Below are positions 27,082 to 36,437 of a stretch of DNA of 64,000 nt, piece after piece. Position numbers and translations under genes: made by a program. The notes beneath the pieces are model-generated. The model was not told the origin of the DNA, made no database searches, and was given only the letters and a program-made list of their open reading frames with translations. Origin of the DNA: Streptococcus salivarius. GTDB taxonomy: Bacteria; Bacillota; Bacilli; Lactobacillales; Streptococcaceae. Positions within the stretch are counted from its first letter, which is position 1. Every line of letters starts with the position of its first letter. Where the stretch lies: positions 1,039,501 through 1,103,500 of the forward strand of contig NZ_CP015283.1 of assembly GCF_002094975.1 (NCBI RefSeq), written 5' to 3'.

Positions 27082-27094
27082 AATACCGAACCTT
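27082..27094 (+). promoter_or_regulatory. Candidate PurBox upstream of prs
   Basis: AATACCGAACCTT matches the lactococcal/streptococcal PurR box AWWWCCGAACWWT at 12 of 13 positions. It lies about 65 bases upstream of the predicted prs transcription start, near the distance seen for PurR activation. It is read on the strand opposite to prs. Confidence 0.4.
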
Positions 27095-27190
27095 TGCTAG
27101 ATAAAATTCCTTTGTATGCGTTTTTAGACCTCTGGAGGTCATTTATGAGATAAAATGCTTGTAGTATTTAACGCTGCATGTGTTTAAACA

Positions 27191-27219
27191 TAAAAAGACA
27201 AGGAGCTAACTCCTTGTCT
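27191..27219 (-). terminator. Terminator of the CYTH gene
   Basis: A perfect 10-base stem (AGACAAGGAG / CTCCTTGTCT) with a 4-base loop and a T run on the minus strand. Confidence 0.8.
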
Positions 27220-27224
27220 AACTT

Positions 27225-27800
27225 TTAGTCTTTGTCTCGTTTGAGGGTAGCTACAAAGCGTGCGACCTTACTCTTGGCATACTTAAAGTCAATATTATTT
27301 TCTTTAAGGAAAGCATCAAAGTCGTCTTTACCTTTTTCAGCATCTGAAACTTCTAGCTCAAGCTCGTAATCTTTCTTATCAGCATAGACATTGACATCGA
27401 GGGCCATGAGGCCGATGTTGGTCTGATACTCGCGACGGGTAGTGGTCAAATGCCCGAGGATGGTTAGGTCCTCAAGTTTAACCCCACGTTCCAGAAGAAT
27501 GGATTTGATCTGACAATCAGGAAAGTCCAACGACTTAGTCAAAGCCTTAGCATCCGAACAATCCATGGTAACGTTGTACTCCATGTTTCCGACTTTTTCA
27601 GGGATCTTCAAGGTCAGCTCACCATGAGTGGGAAGCGTCCTGATACGCAAGGAGAGTTTTTTATTTCTCATGTCACTCTGAGGAGTGTCAATGTAGTAGT
27701 TGGTTTGCGTAACAGGTGTCACATGGGAGAAAAGCATCGCTAAACGATTGTACTCGTCTTTGGTGAGTAGAGTCTTGTACTCTATCTCTAAATGGTTCAT
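27225..27800 (-). CDS. CYTH-domain protein (triphosphate tunnel fold)
   Basis: 191 residues. The N-terminal EIEYK (residues 4-8) is the ExExK signature of the CYTH superfamily, and alternating Lys/Arg/Glu-rich strands follow, as in the triphosphate tunnel. Members hydrolyse or use triphosphorylated substrates such as tripolyphosphate. The start at 27800 has GGGAGG upstream. It is divergent from relQ, an arrangement conserved in streptococci, which suggests a nucleotide-signalling context. The substrate is unknown. Confidence 0.85.
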   Translation of the reverse strand: MNHLEIEYKTLLTKDEYNRLAMLFSHVTPVTQTNYYIDTPQSDMRNKKLSLRIRTLPTHGELTLKIPEKVGNMEYNVTMDCSDAKALTKSLDFPDCQIKSILLERGVKLEDLTILGHLTTTRREYQTNIGLMALDVNVYADKKDYELELEVSDAEKGKDDFDAFLKENNIDFKYAKSKVARFVATLKRDKD

Positions 27801-27827
27801 GTGTGTCCTCCCTTGTGCTTTCAAATG

Positions 27828-27836
27828 TGGTATAAT
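27828..27836 (+). promoter_or_regulatory. Extended -10 promoter of the relQ operon
   Basis: TGGTATAAT. Its start site (about 27843) lies between this box and the divergent CYTH promoter. Confidence 0.65.
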
Positions 27837-27852
27837 ATAACAGATTGTATTT

Positions 27853-27881
27853 ATTTTATAAAAAACTAAAGCTTTTGACAA
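27853..27881 (-). promoter_or_regulatory. Promoter of the CYTH gene
   Basis: Minus strand: TTGTCA (27881-27876), a 17-base spacer, TAAAAT (27858-27853). It lies within the relQ 5' untranslated region. Confidence 0.6.
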
Positions 27882-27895
27882 GGAGGAGTCCTATC

Positions 27896-28570
27896 TTGAC
27901 CATGGATTGGGAACAATTTTTAGACCCCTATATTCAGGCCGTAGGTGAGCTCAAAATCAAGCTCCGAGGCATTCGTAAACAATTTCGTAAGCAAAATCGT
28001 CACTCGCCTATTGAATTTGTGACGGGACGTGTGAAGTCAGTGGCTTCCATTGAGGAGAAAATCGCCCTTCGTGGCCTTTCGGTTGAAAATTTGGCTCAAG
28101 ATATGCAGGATATTGCTGGTCTCCGAGTCATGGTCCAGTTTGTCGATGATGTGGATGAGGTTTTGGCTTTGCTGCGTCATCGTAGTGATATGACCATTGT
28201 TTCAGAGCGTGACTACATCAGAAACCGTAAACATTCGGGTTATCGCTCTTATCATGTTATTATCTCTTATCCCGTTGATACCATTGATGGTCGTAAGGAG
28301 ATTCTTGCAGAGATTCAGATTAGGACTTTGGCCATGAACTTTTGGGCCACCATTGAACATTCCCTTAATTACAAGTATCAGGGGAACTTTCCAGAGGAAA
28401 TTAAGCTTCGCTTGGAAAATACGGCCCGCATGGCCTATGAACTTGATGAAGAAATGCGTAAGATACGTGATGATATTAGAGATGCCCAGTTGCTCTTTGA
28501 TCCAATTAACAGAACTTTGAAGGATAGTGTAGGAAATAGTGATGACACAGATGAAGACCTCTTCGGATGA
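27896..28570 (+). CDS. relQ: Small (p)ppGpp synthetase RelQ
   Basis: A 224-residue small alarmone synthetase. RelA/SpoT-like synthetase motifs are visible: [42 protein letters not shown] and EIQIRT. There is no hydrolase domain. It makes (p)ppGpp under envelope or nutrient stress. I choose the TTG at 27896, 9 bases after AGGAGG; the ATG at 27902 is 15 bases away, and the TTG gives an N-terminus ([14 protein letters not shown]) in line with the family. It heads relQ-nadK-rluA-pta. Confidence 0.93.
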   Translation: MTMDWEQFLDPYIQAVGELKIKLRGIRKQFRKQNRHSPIEFVTGRVKSVASIEEKIALRGLSVENLAQDMQDIAGLRVMVQFVDDVDEVLALLRHRSDMTIVSERDYIRNRKHSGYRSYHVIISYPVDTIDGRKEILAEIQIRTLAMNFWATIEHSLNYKYQGNFPEEIKLRLENTARMAYELDEEMRKIRDDIRDAQLLFDPINRTLKDSVGNSDDTDEDLFG

Positions 28571-29378
28571 GATGAAGGTAGCTATTATTGCCAATGGTAA
28601 ACCCCAAAGTAGGCGTGTGGCCTCAAAACTTTTTAATGCCTTTCGAGATGATCCTGATTTTTATTTGACCAAGAAAAATCCAGATGTGGTCATCTCAATT
28701 GGTGGTGATGGCATGTTGCTATCGGCCTTTCATATGTATGAAAAAGAGCTTGCTCGTGTGCGTTTTGTAGGGATTCACACGGGTCACTTAGGCTTTTATA
28801 CGGATTATTTGGACAGTGAAGTGGATCAATTAATCGAGACGCTGCGAAAAGACAGTGGTGCTAAGATTTCTTACCCTCTTTTGAATGTCAAATTGACCCT
28901 GGCTGATGGGCGTTCTTTTACGTCGATTGCCCTCAATGAAGCAGCCATCAAGCGTAATGAGAAAACCATGGCAGCAGATGTTTGTCTTAATGATGTCTTG
29001 TTTGAGAGTTTTCGTGGTGATGGACTGTCGGTGTCAACGCCTACAGGATCAACGGCCTACAATAAATCTTTGGGCGGTGCGGTCCTTCATCCTACCATTG
29101 AAGCCTTGCAACTGACTGAGATTGCCAGTCTTAATAATCGTGTGTATCGTACCCTAGGAAGTCCCCTTATTGTGCCCAAGCATGAGAAGATTACGGTTTA
29201 TCCTACCCGAATGGGAAGCTACACTCTGTCCGTTGATAATAAAACCTATACTAACCGTAATGTGAAAAAGGTAGAATTCTCACTTGACCAACGTAAGATT
29301 TCCTTTGTGGCTAGTGCCAGTCATACCAGTTTCTGGGAACGTGTACGTGATTCCTTTATCGGAGACATGGAAGAATGA
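28542..29378 (+). CDS. nadK: NAD kinase
   Basis: 278 residues (PpnK/NadK), phosphorylating NAD to [17 protein letters not shown] carries the GGDG catalytic motif, with [10 protein letters not shown] and [16 protein letters not shown] following. The start at 28542 is preferred because AGGA lies 7 bases upstream; an ATG at 28572 would remove the overlap with relQ but lacks a good ribosome binding site. The overlap with relQ and with the next gene indicates coupled translation. Confidence 0.94.
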   Translation: MTQMKTSSDEMKVAIIANGKPQSRRVASKLFNAFRDDPDFYLTKKNPDVVISIGGDGMLLSAFHMYEKELARVRFVGIHTGHLGFYTDYLDSEVDQLIETLRKDSGAKISYPLLNVKLTLADGRSFTSIALNEAAIKRNEKTMAADVCLNDVLFESFRGDGLSVSTPTGSTAYNKSLGGAVLHPTIEALQLTEIASLNNRVYRTLGSPLIVPKHEKITVYPTRMGSYTLSVDNKTYTNRNVKKVEFSLDQRKISFVASASHTSFWERVRDSFIGDMEE

Positions 29379-30271
29379 GATATGAGTTTACAGTTGGGCG
29401 TTCTTGCCGGGTTAAGACCTTTTTGAAGGAGCACGATATTTCTAAAGGTCTTCTAGCCAAGATTAAGTTCGAGGGCGGTCATATTTGGGTCAATGGTGAG
29501 GAGCAGTTTGCGACTTATCCTGTTCATGAAGGAGACGTGGTTGCCATTGAAATCCCTAATGAGGTACCGCACGAGACTTTGAAACCTATTCCTTTTGACT
29601 TGGATATTGTCTATGAGGATGATAACTTCTTGGTGATTAATAAACCTTATGGCTATGCCAGTATTCCAAGTGTTAATCATGACAATACCATGGCTAATTT
29701 CGTCAAACATCACTTCGTTAGCAACAATTATCCTAATCAGCGTGTGCATATTGTGACACGTCTGGATAAGGACACGTCTGGTCTTATGCTGTTTGCTAAG
29801 CATGGTTATGCCCACGCGCGTATGGATAAGCAGTTGCAGCAGAAGTCTATTAAGAAACATTACTATGCCTTGGTTGAAGGTGATACAAAACTTGAGGAGC
29901 AGGGCGAAATCATTGCACCGATTGCGCGTGATGTGGATTCTATTATTACACGTCGGGTACATAAATCAGGGAAATATGCCCATACGAGCTATCGCTTGGT
30001 AGCTGATTATGGTAGGGTGAAGTTGGTTGATATCAATCTTCATACCGGACGTACGCACCAGATTCGTGTGCACTTTGCACACTTAGGTTTGCCTCTTTTG
30101 GGAGACGACCTTTATGGCGGGTCCCTAGACTACAGTATTAAGCGCCAAGCCTTGCATTGTCATCGCCTTGCCTTTATTGATCCTTTCACCAAAAAAGAGA
30201 TGGTCCATGCATCTTCCTTGACAGATGATTTTGAAACCGTTATCATGAACTTACAAACTAAAAAAGATTGA
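29375..30271 (+). CDS. RluA-family 23S rRNA pseudouridine synthase
   Basis: 298 residues. The catalytic aspartate is in [14 protein letters not shown], and [26 protein letters not shown] completes the family signature. An N-terminal S4-like region binds RNA. Members convert specific uridines in 23S rRNA or tRNA to pseudouridine; the exact site (RluD-like or other) is not determinable. Its ATG overlaps the nadK stop. Confidence 0.92.
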   Translation: MRYEFTVGRSCRVKTFLKEHDISKGLLAKIKFEGGHIWVNGEEQFATYPVHEGDVVAIEIPNEVPHETLKPIPFDLDIVYEDDNFLVINKPYGYASIPSVNHDNTMANFVKHHFVSNNYPNQRVHIVTRLDKDTSGLMLFAKHGYAHARMDKQLQQKSIKKHYYALVEGDTKLEEQGEIIAPIARDVDSIITRRVHKSGKYAHTSYRLVADYGRVKLVDINLHTGRTHQIRVHFAHLGLPLLGDDLYGGSLDYSIKRQALHCHRLAFIDPFTKKEMVHASSLTDDFETVIMNLQTKKD

Positions 30272-30284
30272 TTGAGGATTTTTT

Positions 30285-31268
30285 ATGCGTAGTCTATTTG
30301 GTGAACTTCGTGAACGTATTTTAGGGAAAGGTGTTAAGATTGTTTTTCCTGAGGGTAACGACGACCGTGTGGTTCGTGCTGCTGCCCGTTTGAAATTTGA
30401 AGGATTGGTGGATCCTATTATTTTGGGAGACCCAGTTGAGGTTCACAAAATCTTGAGCGATTTTGGCTTTGCAGACTTTAACTATACGATTATTAATCCT
30501 GAAGCCTATGAAGGTTTTGAGGAAATGAAGGAAAAATTTGTTGAGATCCGTAAAGGAAAAGCAACAGTCGAAGATGCAGAGAAATTGCTTCGTGATGTGA
30601 ACTATTTCGGTGTTATGCTAGTTAAACTTGGTCTTGCTGATGGAATGGTTTCAGGTGCTATTCACTCAACAGCGGATACGGTGCGTCCTGCCCTTCAAAT
30701 TATCAAAACAAAACCAGGCATTTCACGTACATCAGGTGTTTTCCTTATGAACCGTGAAAATACCGATCATCGTTTGGTGTTTGCCGACTGTGCCATCAAC
30801 ATTGAACCAAATGCTCAAGAATTGGCAGAAATTGCAATTAATACTGCTGAAACAGCTAAAGTTTTTGGTATTGATCCTAAAGTGGCCATGCTTAGCTTCT
30901 CAACTAAAGGTTCTGCGAAATCGCCAAAAGTTGACAGGGTTGTTCAAGCAACAAATATTGCTAAAGAAATGCGTCCTGACTTGGCTATTGATGGTGAGTT
31001 GCAGTTTGATGCAGCCTTTGTTCCAGCAACAGCTGCTATTAAGGCTCCAGATAGTAACGTAGCAGGACATGCCAATGTCTTTGTCTTCCCAGGTTTGCAA
31101 GCAGGTAACATTGGATATAAGATTGCCCAACGTTTGGGAATGTTCGAAGCTATCGGTCCAATCTTGCAAGGTCTTAATAAACCTGTTAACGACCTTTCAC
31201 GTGGGGCTAGTGCTGAAGATATTTACAATTTGGCGATTATCACAGCTGCTCAAGCTCTTAATGGCTAA
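30285..31268 (+). CDS. pta: Phosphate acetyltransferase
   Basis: 327 residues, converting acetyl-CoA and phosphate to acetyl phosphate for ATP production by acetate kinase. VFPEGNDDRVVRAAARL at the N-terminus and FVFPGLQAGNIGYKIAQRLG near the end are typical. It follows the RluA gene by 13 bases and ends the operon at a terminator. Grouping with relQ and nadK is seen in other streptococci. Confidence 0.95.
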   Translation: MRSLFGELRERILGKGVKIVFPEGNDDRVVRAAARLKFEGLVDPIILGDPVEVHKILSDFGFADFNYTIINPEAYEGFEEMKEKFVEIRKGKATVEDAEKLLRDVNYFGVMLVKLGLADGMVSGAIHSTADTVRPALQIIKTKPGISRTSGVFLMNRENTDHRLVFADCAINIEPNAQELAEIAINTAETAKVFGIDPKVAMLSFSTKGSAKSPKVDRVVQATNIAKEMRPDLAIDGELQFDAAFVPATAAIKAPDSNVAGHANVFVFPGLQAGNIGYKIAQRLGMFEAIGPILQGLNKPVNDLSRGASAEDIYNLAIITAAQALNG

Positions 31269-31285
31269 TTTTAACTTAAAAACAG

Positions 31286-31313
31286 AGGTCTGACCAAGGT
31301 GTTAGACCTTTTT
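31286..31313 (+). terminator. Terminator of the relQ-pta operon
   Basis: 9-base arms (31286-31294 and 31301-31309, one G-T wobble), loop CAAGGT, then a T run. Confidence 0.8.
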
Positions 31314-31461
31314 GTTTTATGCATGACGAGTGATTAAAAATAAATTGAATGAAGTGGCTAGAAATATAGGGAATACAAGGGACTATTGAGTTTGTCGTGT
31401 TTTATCATGTAAAATGCTTGTGCAAAATTGTCTGGCAACGACTGCTTTTCTTGATTATTTA

Positions 31462-31470
31462 TGCTATAAT
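31462..31470 (+). promoter_or_regulatory. Extended -10 promoter of amiA
   Basis: TGCTATAAT ends at 31470, 34 bases before the amiA ATG. A possible upstream promoter is TTGAGT (31386-31391) with an 18-base spacer and TAAAAT (31410-31415). Nothing else is evident in the 236-base gap after pta. Confidence 0.6.
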
Positions 31471-31504
31471 GAAAGAGTAAAATTTTATTTTTTGGAGAAA
31501 TCTT

Positions 31505-33475
31505 ATGAAAAAAAGCAAATGGTTAGCCCTTGCGGGTGTGGCACTCCTCAGTGTAGGTGCCTTAGCGGCTTGTTCTTCTAAGTCAAGTACTAGTGGAACG
31601 ACTTATAGCTATGTTTATCAGTCTGATCCTGAGACATTGGACTATGTTTCTACTAGTAAGGCAACGACAACGGATACTGTAACAAATGGTGTTGACGGTC
31701 TTCTTGGTTATGACAAATATGGTAATTTGATTCCATCTGTTGCTAAAGATTGGACAGTCTCTGCTGATGGTTTGACCTATACATATAAGATTCGTAAGGG
31801 TGTTAAGTGGTACACCTCTGATGGAGAAGAGTACGCTGACGTTACTGCCAAGGACTTCGTGACTGGTCTTAAGCATGCAGCAGATAAAAAGTCAGAGGGG
31901 ATATATTTAGCAAAGGATTCAGTTGTCGGTTTATCAGACTACCTATCTGGTGCTAATAAAGATTTCTCAAAGGTTGGTGTTAAGGCACTAGATGATTACA
32001 CATTACAATACACATTAAAACAGGCGGAGCCATACTGGAATTCCAAGGTAACTTATTCGCTATTTTGGCCAATCAATGAAGATTTTCTTAAGTCTAAAGG
32101 GAATGGCTTTGGAAAGTCAACGGATCCATCATCAATTCTTTATAACGGTCCTTTTATCTTGAAATCTCTAACGGCTAAATCGTCTATTGAGTTAACTAAA
32201 AACGAACATTATTGGGATAAGAAAAATGTTCACTTTGATAATGTTAAATTATCTTATTATGATGGTTCTGATCAAGAATCATTAGAACGTAACTTTACAG
32301 ATGGTGTTTATAGTAAGGCGCGTGTCTTCCCAACGAGTTCTAATTATTCTTCTGTTGAAAAGGAATATAAAAATGATATTTTCTACACACAACCTGGACC
32401 AGAAATTCAGGGTATTGGGGTAAATATTGATCGTCAAAGTTACAAACATACTGCTAAAAAAACAGATATTGAGAAAGAATCAACTAAAAAGGCCCTTCTT
32501 AACAAGGATTTCCGTCAGTCTGTTAACTTTTCTATTGACCGCACTGCTTACTCAGCTCAAATTAATGGTAAAGCTGGTGCTGCTCAAGCAATTCGTAATA
32601 TCTTTGTCAAACCAGAATTTGTATATGCAGGTGATAAATCATTTGGAGAATTAGTGTCTGAGAAATTACCTTCTTATGGTAGCGAATGGTCAGGTATTAA
32701 TGTAGCCGATGGACAGGATGGTATTTATAATACTAACAAGGCTAAAGAAAAGTTTGAGAAAGCTAAGGCAGCTCTTCAAGCAGAAGGAGTTCAATTTCCT
32801 ATCCATTTAGATTTTCCAGTTGATGAATCAGCGAAAACTGCTGTTGCACGTGCACAATCAGTGAAACAAACTGTTGAAGAAGCTCTAGGTAAAGAAAATG
32901 TTGTTATTGATATTAATCAAATGTCTTCTGATGATTTGAATAATATTACATATTATGCTTCAAATGCTGCCGCAGAGGATTGGGATATTTCAAATGGGGT
33001 AGCTTGGGGACCAGATTACGAAGATCCATCTACTTATCTGGATATTTTTAAGACAACAGCAAGTGAGAACACTAAGACATTTATGGGATTTGATGATCCA
33101 AATAGTGCTGCTGCTGCTAAAGTTGGTCTAAAAGATTACGATACTTTGGTTGATGCTGCTTCAAAAGAAACAAACGACTTGAATCTTCGTTATGAACGAT
33201 ATGCAGATGCTCAAGCATGGTTGACAGATAGTTCTCTATTTATGCCAACGATGGTAAATAGTGGTGCTGCCCCTATGATTTCTCGTATGGTTCCATTCTC
33301 GGGGGCTTACTCACAAATTGGAAATAAAGGAGTAGATACTTACTTCAAGTATCTCAAGCCACAAAAAGATGTTGTTACTAAAAAAGATTATGATTCAGCT
33401 CGTGAAAAATGGCTTAAAGAGAAGAAAGTGTCTAACGACAAGGCTCAAAAAGATCTTGCGAAACACGTTAAATAA
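31505..33475 (+). CDS. amiA: Oligopeptide-binding lipoprotein AmiA
   Basis: A 656-residue family 5 solute-binding lipoprotein (lipobox ALAAC, cysteine about residue 23). It captures peptides at the cell surface for the AmiCDEF transporter, feeding nitrogen metabolism and, in this group, quorum-sensing peptide import. VYQSDPETLDY and KIRKGVKWYTSDG are family segments. The C-terminal KDYDSAREKWLKEKK block matters because a copy survives in the relic downstream. TTTGGAGA precedes the ATG. A terminator follows, so amiC-F may rely partly on another promoter. Confidence 0.95.
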   Translation: MKKSKWLALAGVALLSVGALAACSSKSSTSGTTYSYVYQSDPETLDYVSTSKATTTDTVTNGVDGLLGYDKYGNLIPSVAKDWTVSADGLTYTYKIRKGVKWYTSDGEEYADVTAKDFVTGLKHAADKKSEGIYLAKDSVVGLSDYLSGANKDFSKVGVKALDDYTLQYTLKQAEPYWNSKVTYSLFWPINEDFLKSKGNGFGKSTDPSSILYNGPFILKSLTAKSSIELTKNEHYWDKKNVHFDNVKLSYYDGSDQESLERNFTDGVYSKARVFPTSSNYSSVEKEYKNDIFYTQPGPEIQGIGVNIDRQSYKHTAKKTDIEKESTKKALLNKDFRQSVNFSIDRTAYSAQINGKAGAAQAIRNIFVKPEFVYAGDKSFGELVSEKLPSYGSEWSGINVADGQDGIYNTNKAKEKFEKAKAALQAEGVQFPIHLDFPVDESAKTAVARAQSVKQTVEEALGKENVVIDINQMSSDDLNNITYYASNAAAEDWDISNGVAWGPDYEDPSTYLDIFKTTASENTKTFMGFDDPNSAAAAKVGLKDYDTLVDAASKETNDLNLRYERYADAQAWLTDSSLFMPTMVNSGAAPMISRMVPFSGAYSQIGNKGVDTYFKYLKPQKDVVTKKDYDSAREKWLKEKKVSNDKAQKDLAKHVK

Positions 33476-33483
33476 TGCAATGG

Positions 33484-33503
33484 AAAGAGGCGTAAGCCTT
33501 TTT
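33484..33503 (+). terminator. Terminator after amiA
   Basis: AAAGAGGC and GCCTTTTT arms (one G-T wobble) around GTAA, with a T run. Confidence 0.65.
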
Positions 33504-33586
33504 CTTTTGTCAAAAATAGGTCAAAATTCCTCAGAAAGTATCTAGCAATTGTAAGAAAGAAAGTATAAGACAAAACATTCTGAAAA

Positions 33587-33616
33587 TTGCTGTTATTTCG
33601 ATTTTTATGGTATAAT
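33587..33616 (+). promoter_or_regulatory. Surviving promoter of the decayed amiA copy
   Basis: TTGCTG at 33587-33592, an 18-base spacer, and TATAAT at 33611-33616 with an extended TGG before it. It resembles the amiA promoter and could now serve amiC-F. Confidence 0.6.
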
Positions 33617-33649
33617 AATGACATAACTATGATTTTTTGGAGAGTGCTT

Positions 33650-33949
33650 ATGAAAAAAAGAAGATAGTGCGTTACGAATGCTAAACAGAAAGACAAGCAA
33701 GGTTGTGGGGAGGTCATCCTCAGGCTACTTTGGTTAATCAGAGAGCCCTACCAACGCATGCTTGATTGACAACAGACTCAGGTGATTACTCAAGTAGGAG
33801 TTGAGGGTTCTGACAGATGCTCACGCATTTTGAACCTAAAAAAGCTGTTGTCATAAGAAAAATGATGATAAAGCCCGTGAAAACTGGTTTAAAGAAAAGT
33901 CTAAGTCCAACGAACACGCTCAAAAAATCATGAGAATGACGTTAAATAA
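33650..33949 (+). pseudogene. Relic of a second amiA gene
   Basis: A TTTGGAGA ribosome binding site and ATGAAAAAAAG start, as in amiA, are followed by a stop after five codons. At 33826-33928 a reading frame gives EPKKAVVIRKNDDKARENWF then KEKSKSNEHAQK, aligning with the amiA C-terminus (KPQKDVVTKKDYDSAREKWL, KEKKVSNDKAQK), and the final GTTAAATAA is shared. Only about 300 bases remain of a gene near 1970 bases, so most of the middle is gone. Additional AmiA paralogs are known in this species group. Confidence 0.82.
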
Positions 33950-34008
33950 AGGACGATTGAACTTTCTCATTTGATTGGGAAAGTTCTTTTGGAGTTAAAG
34001 GAAGAGAC

Positions 34009-35502
34009 ATGAAAAAATACATTTTATTGAGAACCCTTCGTTCTCTATTGTCAATATTTGTCGTGACGGCCTTGACCTACACCATTATTTATACCATGGT
34101 GCCGAGGCGTCTGATTTTCAGACAGGACCCTAACTACAACAAGATTGCAAAGACAGCCGATTCGAAGGCAAACTATGAAAATACAATCTATGAGCGAATG
34201 GGTTATATTGATTACTATGACACCAAGGAGTTGCAGGAAAAAGCTAGCTCCCTTGATAAGTCAGTAACCACTAAGCCAACAAAAGAAAATAAAGCTATTT
34301 ACCAAAAATATGTGGATAGTTTAGGACATGGCTGGCGTTTGCATCAATTCAAGGAAAGTAAGCAATTCTATGCGACACGTGATGTGCCTGTACTTGAACG
34401 TGTGTTTGGCTTCTATAAGCACCTCTTTGAATTTGACAATACGGGATGGGTGAAAGATAAAACAAATCCAAACTTGAAACGATACATTCGAATTGAAAAT
34501 GATCCAGCTATTGGTTGGTCAGTGGTTGGTTCAGGGACTAAGCATAAATATCTGCTTTACTTTAACGGTCAGTTCCCATTTGTTCACCAAAACTTCGTGA
34601 AGATGAACCTTGGTACATCTTACCCAACTTATGCTGAGCAAGGTGTTCTTGATGTTATTACGCAAGGTCAAGGGCAAACACAAAGCTCTGAGGTCAACTT
34701 CCCTACTGGTAAGAAGATATCTTCAGTAGATATCTACTCTCGTACTTATAAATCACCAAGTCAGGCTGATGCGAGAGATCGTTCTTACTATGGAAATGAC
34801 CCATACACAGCTACCAAGAGTCGCTACCAATACCCATCAATGGTGACAAGTTCTGCCATTGCAGGTTTGATTGGTTTGGTCTTGTCTTATGCTTTGGCAA
34901 TTCCATTGGGATCATACATGGCACGCTTTAAAAACACGCTCTTTGATAGTGTATCAACAGGTGTCTTGACTTTCTTGCTTTCACTACCAACCATCGCCTT
35001 GGTTTATATCATTCGTTTGATTGGTTCTGAGATTGGTCTTCCAGATTCCTTCCCTATCTTGGGTGCAGGTGACTGGCGTTCATACGTCTTGCCATCTGTT
35101 ATTCTCGGTCTCTTGTCAACACCAGGTCTTGCGATTTGGATTCGTCGTTACATGATTGACTTGCAATCACAAGACTTCGTTCGTTTTGCACGTGCCAAAG
35201 GGTTGTCAGAACAAGAAATTTCGAATAAACACATTTTCAAAAATGCTATGGTTTCCTTGGTTTCAGGAATCCCAGCATCTATCGTTAGTGTTATTACAGG
35301 GGCAACTTTGACAGAAACAATCTTCGCCTTCCCTGGTATGGGTAAAATGTTGATCGACTCTGTTCGTGCTTCAAATAACGCTATGGTTGTGGGTCTTGTA
35401 TTTATTTTCACAGCTCTCACCATCTTCTCATTGCTTGTGGGTGATATCCTTATGACTATAATTGACCCACGTATCAAATTGACATCTAAAGGAGGTAAAT
35501 AA
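34009..35502 (+). CDS. amiC: Oligopeptide ABC transporter permease AmiC
   Basis: A 497-residue permease. After a first transmembrane helix it has a large extracytoplasmic insert (about residues 35-275) and then five helices, as in pneumococcal AmiC. The EAA loop is near [21 protein letters not shown]. With AmiD it forms the membrane channel for peptides. The start follows AAAGGAAGAG. The next ATG overlaps its stop. Confidence 0.95.
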   Translation: MKKYILLRTLRSLLSIFVVTALTYTIIYTMVPRRLIFRQDPNYNKIAKTADSKANYENTIYERMGYIDYYDTKELQEKASSLDKSVTTKPTKENKAIYQKYVDSLGHGWRLHQFKESKQFYATRDVPVLERVFGFYKHLFEFDNTGWVKDKTNPNLKRYIRIENDPAIGWSVVGSGTKHKYLLYFNGQFPFVHQNFVKMNLGTSYPTYAEQGVLDVITQGQGQTQSSEVNFPTGKKISSVDIYSRTYKSPSQADARDRSYYGNDPYTATKSRYQYPSMVTSSAIAGLIGLVLSYALAIPLGSYMARFKNTLFDSVSTGVLTFLLSLPTIALVYIIRLIGSEIGLPDSFPILGAGDWRSYVLPSVILGLLSTPGLAIWIRRYMIDLQSQDFVRFARAKGLSEQEISNKHIFKNAMVSLVSGIPASIVSVITGATLTETIFAFPGMGKMLIDSVRASNNAMVVGLVFIFTALTIFSLLVGDILMTIIDPRIKLTSKGGK

Positions 35503-36428
35503 TGGCTTCAATTGATAAAAGTAAGTTCCAATTTGTAAAGCGCGATGATTTTGCCTCTGAAACAATTGATGCACCAGCTTATTCTTACTGGAAATCAGTG
35601 ATGCGTCAATTCTTTAAAAAGAAATCAACAGTAGTAATGTTGGGGATCTTGATTGCCATCGTTTTGATGAGTTTCATCTATCCAATGTTCTCTAAATTTG
35701 ACTTCAATGATGTCTCAAAAGTAAATGATTTCAGTTTGCGTTATGTACATCCAAATGCTCAATACTGGTTCGGTACTGACAGTAATGGTAAGTCCCTCTT
35801 TGATAGTGTTTGGTTTGGAGCTCGTAATTCTATCCTTATTGCTGTTATCGCTACCTTCCTTAACGTTGTTATTGGTTTGCTTGTAGGTGCTGTTTGGGGG
35901 ATTTCTAAGACCTTCGATATGATTATGATGGAAATCTACAACATCATCTCAAATATTCCTGCCCTCCTTGTAGTTATCGTCTTGACTTACTCATTGGGTG
36001 CTGGTTTTTGGAATATGATCTTTGCCATGACTGTCACAGGTTGGATTGGTATTGCCTATACCATTCGTATTCAAATCATGCGTTATCGTGATTTGGAGTA
36101 CAACTTGGCTTCTCGTACACTGGGAACGCCAACTGCTAAGATTGTGGTTAAAAACATCATGCCGCAACTTGTGTCAGTTATCGTGACTATGGCTAGTCAG
36201 CTTTTGCCAGGATTTATCTCTTACGAAGCCTTCCTTTCATACTTTGGTTTGGGGCTTCCCGTTACGACGCCTAGTCTTGGTCGTTTGATTTCAGACTATG
36301 CACAGAACGTTACAGTCAATGCTTATCTCTTCTGGATTCCATTGACTACCTTGATCCTCGTTTCCCTTGCTCTCTTTATTGTCGGTCAAAACTTGGCGGA
36401 TGCCAGCGACCCACGTACGCATAGATAG
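35502..36428 (+). CDS. amiD: Oligopeptide ABC transporter permease AmiD
   Basis: 308 residues with six transmembrane helices. An N-terminal cytoplasmic segment precedes [20 protein letters not shown], and the EAA loop is [20 protein letters not shown]. It pairs with AmiC as the second permease subunit. The ATG overlaps the amiC stop by one base behind AAAGGAGG, so the two are coupled. Confidence 0.95.
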   Translation: MASIDKSKFQFVKRDDFASETIDAPAYSYWKSVMRQFFKKKSTVVMLGILIAIVLMSFIYPMFSKFDFNDVSKVNDFSLRYVHPNAQYWFGTDSNGKSLFDSVWFGARNSILIAVIATFLNVVIGLLVGAVWGISKTFDMIMMEIYNIISNIPALLVVIVLTYSLGAGFWNMIFAMTVTGWIGIAYTIRIQIMRYRDLEYNLASRTLGTPTAKIVVKNIMPQLVSVIVTMASQLLPGFISYEAFLSYFGLGLPVTTPSLGRLISDYAQNVTVNAYLFWIPLTTLILVSLALFIVGQNLADASDPRTHR

Positions 36429-36437
36429 GAGTCCAAT

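Noticed and set aside
29453..29962. 169-codon minus-strand open frame over the pseudouridine synthase
   Set aside because: No start signal or recognised domain; coding potential lies on the plus strand.
33671..33679. TACGAATG inside the amiA relic, one base from a SigX box
   Set aside because: The last base differs from TACGAATA and no intact gene follows. Treated as chance.
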